NCBI RefSeq assembly: GCF_028502605.1
Contig: NC_079233.1
Coordinates: 4,464,001 to 4,528,000, forward strand
Direction of reading: 5' to 3'
DNA from: Trichoderma breve
Taxonomy: Eukaryota; Ascomycota; Sordariomycetes; Hypocreales; Hypocreaceae
Length of the DNA stretch: 64,000 nucleotides
This document shows, piece after piece, positions 56,688-64,000 of this stretch. The notes beneath the pieces are model-generated. The model searched no databases. It was given only the letters and a program-made list of their open reading frames with translations, and was not told the DNA's origin. Position numbers and translations under genes: made by a program. The number at the start of each line of letters is the position of its first letter. Position 1 is the first letter of the stretch.

Positions 56688-58664
56688 ATGTCCGGAGTTG
56701 AGAACAGCAGCTCGACGGTGGAAGTTGTGGCACAAGCCAAGCCCAGCGCCCAGAATGCAGATAATCTTCCGATCCCAGGCGCACATCCTTTGGGGGGATA
56801 TTCGCCGTCTCTGGCCTTGCTCGGCGTTTCTTACGACGTCCCTGCCGATGAGAAATACATATATGAGCCGTTGCCAACAGAAGGCGAGTTTGTCCGGCTG
56901 CTAGAAGCGGACTTGGACTCAGAAAGGTTGTCATTTCACTTAACTACTGTCGCGTTAGCTGACTGCTATGGGAGCTATGATGCGCTCTCTTACGTCTGGG
57001 GAGATCCACTTGAGAAGATTAACATCACTATTGATGGGAAAATTCTCTCGGTCACAATCAATCTCTTCCAAGCATTGAACGGGCTGCTTTCCAAGGGTGG
57101 TCTGCGTCGGCTCTGGATCGACGCCATCTGCGTGAATCAAGAAGATTTGAACGAACGCAGTAAGCAAGTTCGTCTGATGGGAAAGATTTACAAACAATCA
57201 GGCAATGTTCCCATCTGGCTGGGTCAAAACAAGACAGATATTTCTCTCCCATGCGTCAATCTGCTCAAGGACACAGCGGTGGCATCAAGAAAGATCTGGG
57301 AAACTTACGGGCATGAGAAGAATGTTCCCAATCCAATGGTAGATAACCCCATCTGCTCCGATCCAAACCAATGGGACATGGTTCGAGAAATGACGAGTCT
57401 CCCGTGGTTTTCTCGAGTATGGGTTTTGCAGGAGGCTGGGCTGGCACTGCAAGCAACATTGGTATGGGGCGAAGCGACCATTAACATCAGCGACATCGTT
57501 GAAGTGTCTAACCTTTGTCTCATGGCTGGGCATCTATTTCCGGTATCCGACATTGGATTATTCAAGATAACCGACACATTTGCCGACCTGTGGAATTCCA
57601 TGGCCACTTCTGTGTCATGGAAAAGGGAGTTATCCGAGAGGCCCGTCCAATCGCTCGAGGCCCAACGCCCCAAGGTATCTTTCACTGAGGTCCTTCATAT
57701 TGGTCGTCGCTTCGAAGCTACGGACCATAGAGACTACGTATTTGCATTCCTTGGGCATCCCAGCGCACTGAATCCCCAGACGGGCGATATTCTATTAAAT
57801 CCAGACTACAACAAAAGCTTACTTGATGTATACTACGAAACCGCCTGCGCGCTTCTTAAAATCGCCGAGTTGTCATTCATCTTATCTTGCGTAGACCGCA
57901 ATCAGGAGACTCTGGACAGTAATTTCCCGTCATGGGTGCCGCACTGGAATCTGGCCAAGAACGTTTGTGCTCTCGCATATCCTACCCTCTGGTACTACGC
58001 AGGCGGACGCGATACAACAGCAGTTTTCTCTTTAAATGACGATCGCTCATTGCAAATCGAGGGATTCATTCTCGACACAGTCACGTGGGCCGGATTGGCC
58101 ACGACAGAAAGCGACTTTAGCACCCATTCAGTTGGTAAAGATCGCCCGGTGGTTGAGCAGATTTGGCAAGATCTCGTGGAAAACGAAGATGCCGCAACGC
58201 AATACCCCCCAGAAGACAAAGTCGAAGCCTTTTCTCTGACTCTAGTCGCAAACGCCGCACAGGCCGACCAAAAACCCAGCGACCTTGCCGACGAGCATCG
58301 GGAAGGCTTTCGCGGCTACTGCGCAAAGTTTGGTTGCGCAATCCAGGATGTCGGCCTCGAGGGTGCAAAGTCGGAGTCATGGCGCTTTGAGAGAGGAGCC
58401 GCCTGGGCAGCTCACAACCGGCGTGTCTTCCGTACCAAGACGGGCTATTACGGCCTGGCTCATAGATTGATTCGAGAGGGCGATGTATGCTGTGTGTTTC
58501 CAGGCCTTAGGGTCCCGTTCGTGTTACGGCCTGTGCGGAGGGACGGAGGCGGCCCGGCGTACAAGCTTGTTGGCGATGCGTACGTTCATGGCGTTATGAG
58601 AGGAGAGGCGATGATGATGCTAAAGGACGGGAAAGCTGTCCTGCAAAATATTACGATTATCTGA
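56688..58664 (+). CDS. HET-domain (heterokaryon incompatibility) protein 2
   Basis: Single exon, 658 aa. HET motifs: YDALSYVWGDPLEK, LRRLWIDAICVNQEDLNERS, IYKQSGNVPIWLGQN and LPWFSRVWVLQEAGLA. The following DHRDYVFAFLGHP block and the C-terminal GDVCCVFPGLRVPFVLRPV ... GDAYVHGVMRGEA block are typical of full-length members. It shares architecture but little detailed similarity with the HET protein at 30715, so it is not a recent duplicate. Known role: allorecognition-triggered cell death when paired with an incompatible partner. Start ATG 56688 is the first in frame. GC-richer than the flanks. Confidence 0.92.
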   Translation: MSGVENSSSTVEVVAQAKPSAQNADNLPIPGAHPLGGYSPSLALLGVSYDVPADEKYIYEPLPTEGEFVRLLEADLDSERLSFHLTTVALADCYGSYDALSYVWGDPLEKINITIDGKILSVTINLFQALNGLLSKGGLRRLWIDAICVNQEDLNERSKQVRLMGKIYKQSGNVPIWLGQNKTDISLPCVNLLKDTAVASRKIWETYGHEKNVPNPMVDNPICSDPNQWDMVREMTSLPWFSRVWVLQEAGLALQATLVWGEATINISDIVEVSNLCLMAGHLFPVSDIGLFKITDTFADLWNSMATSVSWKRELSERPVQSLEAQRPKVSFTEVLHIGRRFEATDHRDYVFAFLGHPSALNPQTGDILLNPDYNKSLLDVYYETACALLKIAELSFILSCVDRNQETLDSNFPSWVPHWNLAKNVCALAYPTLWYYAGGRDTTAVFSLNDDRSLQIEGFILDTVTWAGLATTESDFSTHSVGKDRPVVEQIWQDLVENEDAATQYPPEDKVEAFSLTLVANAAQADQKPSDLADEHREGFRGYCAKFGCAIQDVGLEGAKSESWRFERGAAWAAHNRRVFRTKTGYYGLAHRLIREGDVCCVFPGLRVPFVLRPVRRDGGGPAYKLVGDAYVHGVMRGEAMMMLKDGKAVLQNITII

Positions 58665-59905
58665 TGGCATGTATTGTAGTCAATGAGAGAAGCTTGTCAA
58701 GCAGTCCAAGAGTGAGTTGACAGTACCTCTGTCCTTTCTAGAAGTAACAGCAGCTACACATATGATAGCCTAATTGTTAGAGCTGTAATTGAATCTCGCC
58801 CCAGCCAAACGTATAACCTCTCTGCCCGGCACAAGGTCGGCTTTAACCTCTAACTTCTCTCATGATCTTAACTCCATTATAGCAGCTTTTCTGTTCTCTT
58901 CTTCTTCTACACAGAGGCTTGCAACCCACAAACTATGTATTAAGGAGTGGGTGATCAAGGCCTGGAGAGGTTTAGTTGTGGGACCCCTAGGTATGCCCCA
59001 CGATTCTGTAGATCAATTTCCGCAGTCGTCTTGCAAAAATCTCCGCTTGGATCTCTGAAGTTGCCTCTAGACGGAGACTAAAGAATGGAAGACCAGTCAT
59101 GTTTTTGTAACAATTTCTCCCCGAAACGATATTTAATAAATAAGTTTGTTTATACAAATTCAGTTAGTTAATTATGTATTCTAAAATAATAATGAACAAA
59201 TATAGGTTAAAGACATAAACAGCTTATGTTTCAAATCCTTTGTTACTGTTAAGTGCAGAGTAGCTATTCTGAGACACGTCTTCCGCCAATGTATTAAGAA
59301 GTAGCTTTTTGCTTAGGAACTCTTCTGGTGATAGGTAAGGGAGACTTTGTCTGTATTCTTTTCTTTCTTTTCTTCCATGTTCCTCTTATTCCCTTTTTCG
59401 GAGCTGCGAACTCCGGGTGATTTACTCAACTCGCGGGACAGGCCCCTCTGCGGGTAAACATTCCTGCGAGACGCCCCACGGAGCTATTAGTAGTACACAA
59501 TGAAGCAGACGAATCTATCTAAATTCCACGCTCCTGACGATTACGGCCCGCATGTTAATATCCAGAAGCTCCCCGCTTGATCGGATTTCCACTTGTCTGA
59601 GCTCCTAGATCCGATTTCCCCGGACAATGTTCAAAGACTTGCGGGGAACCGCGGGGTAAGATGTCATTGTTGAGGCGGATATGCCGATACGCCCCCTAGC
59701 GTACATTGTATAGGACGGAACATACCTCCGTATACGTAGCTCCCCAGGTAAAGTCTGTAATGAAAGGCATAGACATCTGGACTACTTAAAACTCTCGTTT
59801 TGGCATCGACATATACAATGAGGACATAGCAGTGAAAAACCGGGGCCATTGCTCTTCAATCATATTTCACTTGTTTCCGTCTTGTAAAACAACACAATCG
59901 TGACA
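58665..59905. other. Intergenic, nothing recognised
   Basis: It includes a very AT-rich segment around 59100-59230. An open frame at 58789-59058 lacks an ATG start and any family match. Confidence 0.45.
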
Positions 59906-61647
59906 ATGGAAGAGGGCTACCAGGTAGCTCTCGCTTCCATAGCATCGGGTGCAACCTTCAGGCTATACACATTCTTGGCGTTGGCTGTATTGGGGTGTCC
60001 TCTATTTCTGAAGGTCAGTACGAAGGTTCTCACTAAAGCAACAATCACACTCCTATAGCTGGTATAGTGTTGAATAACGCGTATCCTTACACATTCTTCT
60101 GTTAGGTTGTCCAACGAATTCTAGTGAGCCCTCTTCGAGATGTACCAGGGCCCAAAAACGCTGCCTTATTTCCATGGACCATCACTATTGCTACTTTCAA
60201 GTGGCAGCGAGCACAGGCAAGCTACATACAGTAGTACTAAGATGAATAACCTCAGAATAAGACTAATCTTTCAATACAATTACAGAAACTGTTACAGCTA
60301 CATAAAGACTATGGGCCTTTAGTGCGTATCGGCCCGAACGAGGTATCAATCAGTGATTGGAGATATTACCGAGCCATATACTCCAGCAACAAAGCTTCGT
60401 CTAAAGAACCGACATTTTATCTTCCAATTGTATTCGTTGACCAACATAACATATTCGCCATGACGTGAGTTACAGACTGAATCAAGCACAATTTTGTGTT
60501 CAAAACTCATCTCGCTTTGAATAGAAACAAGGAAGAACATGCGGCCCGTCGGAAGATTTCAGCTTCACCCTATTCGCTCCAGTCCATGACTCGGCTGGAA
60601 CCAATGATCAGATCAAAGGCGGACAATCTCGCAAAACGTCTTCTCGAGATTTCGTCTTCAGCAACTACAGGCACCGTGAATGCGTTTCTCATGTGTGGCC
60701 TATTCAGCCTCGAAGTGGTCTGCAAGGCAGGATTCGGAAAGGACTTCCCGTTCGAGGACACTACAGATCTCACTGAACTACTTGAGGCTATGGATGGCAG
60801 TGCATTCACATTCATTCTTGATGGACTTTTACCTTGGCTTAGGCCCACAGGCTTCGCCCATAAGATGCCTTTCGTCGGCGAGCCGTATCAACGCCGACGC
60901 CAGTGGGAGCAGAAAAGCCGGGCGCTCCTACGTGAGTTTCTACAGCTCCCAGACAAAGACGACGGCTATTTAATTTCTCCATACCTCTCATCTGTGGATG
61001 GCTTTCTTGGTAGAAAACTAAATCATGAAGAATTTGTCGAGGAGGCAATGGGAATCATGTTTGCCGGCAGTGGTACAACGTCCACCACGCTAACATACCT
61101 CCTGTACGCCTTATCGCGCCCCGGCTATGAAGCTATCCAAACACGTCTTCGTGCTGAGCTGGAGGACGGCGGAGAGAGTGTATCAGAATTACGGAAATTG
61201 CCGTACCTCAACGCAGTCATAAAGGAGACATTTAGGTTGTATCCCACCATCATCTCCTCGCTGCCTCGAGTTCTTAACGAACCGATGAAAGTCCATGATA
61301 TCGACCTCCCTGTTGGCACGGTTGTCAACATGCAGAATTTCGTTCACCATCGCGATCCAGCAGTTTTCCCGGACCCAGAGTTGTTCAATCCCGAACGTTG
61401 GCTTAACCCTCATGCGGATATGGAATCGGCATTAACCCCATTCAGTTTGGGTAGGAGAGCTTGCATTGGATTGAACTTGGCATGGGATGAGCTTTACATA
61501 GCTGTTTCCTCTGTATTCCGAAACCTGGAGTTGCGGCTTGGAGAGGAAATGACTGAGGCGGATATGGAACTGGAGGATCGTTTTAATATTGCACCTGTTG
61601 GCCATAAGCTTATGCTTAAGGTTTCTAAGGCTAAGAATTTATCATGA
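59906..61647 (+). CDS. Cytochrome P450 monooxygenase
   Basis: Model: join(59906..60013,60106..60216,60286..60464,60525..61647), 506 aa. An N-terminal membrane anchor (FLALAVLGCPLFL, about residues 23-35) is followed by PLRDVPGPKNAALFPW (proline hinge), LHKDYGPLVRIGPNEVSI, the I-helix MFAGSGTTSTT, KETFRLYP (E-x-x-R), FNPERW and the heme loop FSLGRRACIG with Cys446. All P450 hallmarks are intact, so it should be an active ER monooxygenase; the substrate is unknown. Intron 2 (60217-60285) uses a GC-AG boundary (CAG/GCAAGC); no GT donor there gives the right phase. The frame at 60496 alone lacks the N-terminal third. No biosynthetic backbone gene lies nearby in the window. Confidence 0.9.
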
Positions 61648-62121
61648 ATGCGAATAAACCTTTATCGCTCAATCTAAATGTGTAAACTAGCGGTTAAATC
61701 TCACCTGTCAATGGAATCAGCCGCAGTGACACTCGATGCATAGAAGACGAAGCTGTCCAAACATGAAGAACTACAGTCGCTAGTTGAGTCACTTGGTAAA
61801 AATGTGTACAAAACAAAGGGTTCGCAAAAAGTGAGAAAAAGGAAAAAATTCGATTGACTGCGCTAAGGTGACGCCGCTCCCTATTTACGGAGGGTACTAT
61901 GCTATGTCTATGTAGAGGACTCATTTCAAGTGCTGAAGCATCCTCAGCACTCTTGTGAGCCTCAAGTCGCTTTGTTCTCTAGTTCAAAACAAGTCCAAAT
62001 TATTAAAAGAGTGAATGTGCTTAAATACATATATTTATGCCATGGGAAGAAAATATTTTCCGACACTGATGCTACAAACTGCGGCATCAAATCTCCTATG
62101 AAAACCCATCTCATCGGTCAA
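61648..62121. other. Intergenic between convergent genes
   Basis: 3' flanks of the P450 and the repetitive surface protein. Nothing recognised. Confidence 0.45.
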
Positions 62122-63999
62122 TTACAGCTTCTCGGTAGGCTGCACAGCAGTGCAAACAATGCTATCGAGTGCAAACGAGTTGGTGTTCTTGGTGGGCGTC
62201 GTGGCCTGGAATTCAATCACATCCTTTCCAGTACCAGTGAATGTGAAGGCTGATCCGTGCAGCCACTTGTTAGCATTGAAGATGGTAACAGCGGACGCAG
62301 ACACGGGGCTAGCATTCGTCTTCGGGTTGACATAGACAGCCACAGCAGGGTAGACACCGTTGGAGGTGTCGGCGGTGCTGAAGAAGTAGTCATACTGGCA
62401 AGAGTAGGTCACTCCAGCGCAGGTGGTGAGAGTCTGCTTAACGCCACAGTTGTTGTTCTTGTTGAACGATGTGCACTGGAAAGAGTACTTGGACTTGGGC
62501 TTCTCAAGGGTGGATCCGCCGGACACAACAGCGCCGACCAAGCTGCCCAAAGGAGTCCAAGGAGAAATTGCGCCGGTATCAAAACCGCCGTTCGCAACCG
62601 GCTTTGCGGTGCAAGTAGCTGTCTGCAAAACGGTGGTTGTGACAGTGGTGGGTGTGTTGTGGGTGGTGAAGGTTGTGACAGTAGTCTTGGGCACAACAGT
62701 GGTGATGACATCAACGGTAGTCTTGTGCGCCTCAACGTCCAAGGTTGATGTAACGGTGGTGGCAACGGTGGTGGTAGCCTCGAGCCAGGCAGTCTTAGTA
62801 ACGTCGACATCCCGGGTTGTTGTGACTGTGGTAGGCACCGTCTTGAAAGATTCCTTCAACACAGTGGCGGTAGCAATAACATCATCGGTAGCAGTTGCGA
62901 TAGTAGGGACAGTCGTGTAAGACTCCTCATAATCAACCGAGACAACAGCGACTCTGTCGATGGTTGTGGCAGTAACTGGCACTGTGGTGTAGAACTCCTT
63001 GAGCTCAGTAACTGTGCTGACAACACCGTTTGTGACGGTGGCAACGTAGGTAACAACAGCGGTTGCGACGAGGTCAACCTCCGTGGTCTTTACAACGTCA
63101 GTAAACACAGCATCAACTTCTGTAACGCTCTTAGTGACAGTTGCATCATAGGTAGCAGTGGCGGTAACGTCAACTTCAGTTGTAGCAACAACACCAGCGA
63201 CAATAGTGGCTGTCTTATCAAGCACAGTGGTCTTGGTCAGGGCCCGGAAGTTGGTGGCATCGACGTCTACGGTGTTGGTGGCAACAATGGACTCCACGAT
63301 GGTCCTGTCGGCACCAACAGTAGTGAGAGAGGTGGCGGTAGAAGTAGCGCTGACAACAACGGTGGTGGTGAAAGTGACAGGGATCGCCTTGTACTTGGTG
63401 ACTTGCTTGCCCGTCTTGGTCAGAACGGCCGTGGAGGTGACATGAGTAGTCAGGTGTGTAGTAAGGGTCTTCACTGCGTCAACCGTCTTGGACACAGTCT
63501 GAGTCACGGTAACAGTAGGCTCAACCTTGGTCACAGTGGTAGTAGGAGCGGGGGCAATAACACAGCCGCAAGCGTTCTTCACTGCGGCCATACCATACTG
63601 CTCAACCCAAACGGCCTCCAAGTTCCGCTTGTGAGATCGCTTGTCAAAGACCGTCATGGTGGACGTGACAGGCGTGTAAACGGGGGTAGGCACGTCAATG
63701 GTCTCCAAGGTAGTAATCGTCTCCAAGCTGGTGTACATGGAGGTGACAGTGACAACATCGGTGCCAGTAGTGACAGTGGCAATATCAGTCTCAACAGGCT
63801 TGACAACAACATCAGTACCAGTATAGACAGTAGCATAGCCGGTGCTGGTAGTAAGGGTCACTGCGTCGGTCTCAACAGCTGTGAGCACAACACTGGTGCC
63901 AGTGTAAACAGTCTCCGTGTTAGTCTGGACGGTAGTGGTAAAGGTGTTTGTTCCAATGACTGTAACAATAGTGCTAACACCAGTGTAGTCTGTGGTGTA
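62122..63999 (-). CDS. Thr/Val-rich repetitive cell-surface protein, partial
   Basis: The frame is open from the window edge (first complete codon at 63999) to the stop at 62122, so at least 625 residues and the 5' end is missing. Most of it is a Thr/Val/Ala/Ser-rich array of degenerate units of roughly 15-40 residues with motifs such as TTVPTTVTTTRDVDV and EVDVTATATYDATV. A basic KRSHKRN stretch followed by YGMAAVKNACGCVIAP interrupts it. The C-terminal 150 residues form a compact cysteine-containing module (NGGFDTGAISPW ... YSCQYDYFFS ... IEFQATT ... FALDSIVC) resembling carbohydrate-binding or GLEYA-like beta-sandwich ends of fungal adhesins. No GPI signal at the end. Likely a secreted wall protein or adhesin; heavy O-glycosylation is expected (inference). 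Confidence 0.8.
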   Translation of the reverse strand, partial: YTTDYTGVSTIVTVIGTNTFTTTVQTNTETVYTGTSVVLTAVETDAVTLTTSTGYATVYTGTDVVVKPVETDIATVTTGTDVVTVTSMYTSLETITTLETIDVPTPVYTPVTSTMTVFDKRSHKRNLEAVWVEQYGMAAVKNACGCVIAPAPTTTVTKVEPTVTVTQTVSKTVDAVKTLTTHLTTHVTSTAVLTKTGKQVTKYKAIPVTFTTTVVVSATSTATSLTTVGADRTIVESIVATNTVDVDATNFRALTKTTVLDKTATIVAGVVATTEVDVTATATYDATVTKSVTEVDAVFTDVVKTTEVDLVATAVVTYVATVTNGVVSTVTELKEFYTTVPVTATTIDRVAVVSVDYEESYTTVPTIATATDDVIATATVLKESFKTVPTTVTTTRDVDVTKTAWLEATTTVATTVTSTLDVEAHKTTVDVITTVVPKTTVTTFTTHNTPTTVTTTVLQTATCTAKPVANGGFDTGAISPWTPLGSLVGAVVSGGSTLEKPKSKYSFQCTSFNKNNNCGVKQTLTTCAGVTYSCQYDYFFSTADTSNGVYPAVAVYVNPKTNASPVSASAVTIFNANKWLHGSAFTFTGTGKDVIEFQATTPTKNTNSFALDSIVCTAVQPTEKL

Positions 64000-64000
64000 A

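Noticed and set aside
1..64000. Secondary-metabolite gene cluster built on the P450, monooxygenase, MFS and regulators
   Set aside because: No PKS, NRPS, terpene or DMATS backbone is present, and the candidate tailoring genes are tens of kilobases apart.

Overview
The window is nuclear DNA of a filamentous ascomycete (Pezizomycotina). The evidence is: 50-70 bp introns with GTAAGT/GTATGT donors, CFEM/Pth11-type receptors, HET-domain genes, an NB-ARC/TPR NLR, Zn2Cys6 regulators, hydrophobins, and dispersed single 5S rRNA genes rather than a tandem array. A sordariomycete, perhaps Hypocreales, is my best guess from overall protein character; this is inference only. I see no bacterial, organellar or viral sequence. 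Many coordinates below are spliced models that I built by matching donor, acceptor and reading phase by eye. Exon lists are in the evidence fields, and every multi-exon model closes in frame.

Layout. 1-8.1 kb: a CFEM-Pth11 receptor, an FAD monooxygenase and a second Pth11-like receptor, followed by about 3 kb without genes. 11-15 kb: an MFS transporter, a TXNDC17-like thioredoxin and an intronless agmatine deiminase. 15.8-21.4 kb: an NB-ARC/TPR NLR, an SMP-30/gluconolactonase-like protein and a GNAT acetyltransferase. 21.7 kb: a 5S rRNA gene. 22.8-27.7 kb: a Zn2Cys6 regulator divergent from a half-size ABCG transporter. Their shared promoter carries repeated GTCGCCGA motifs and a 76-bp tandem duplication. 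29-32.9 kb: a Vps62-like secreted protein and a HET protein. 33.4-43.6 kb: a Zn2Cys6 regulator, a secreted carboxylesterase, an acidic protein of unknown function, an NmrA-like reductase and a third Zn2Cys6 regulator. 45.7-49.8 kb: a PLAC8 protein and two divergent hydrophobins. 51.7-53.8 kb: a protein of unknown function with a C-terminal membrane segment. 55.1-55.4 kb: two more 5S rRNA genes. 56.7-64 kb: a second HET protein, a cytochrome P450, and the 3' part of a large Thr/Val-rich repetitive surface protein that runs off the window.

How it fits together. No polyketide synthase, NRPS or terpene synthase backbone is visible, so this is not a classical biosynthetic cluster. It looks like an accessory region rich in surface and sensing proteins (receptors, hydrophobins, adhesin-like protein), self/non-self genes (two HET, one NLR) and regulator-plus-transporter or regulator-plus-enzyme neighbours. 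The most system-like unit is the divergent Zn2Cys6/ABCG pair with its motif-rich promoter. The 5S genes include two sequence types that differ by compensatory changes in one helix.
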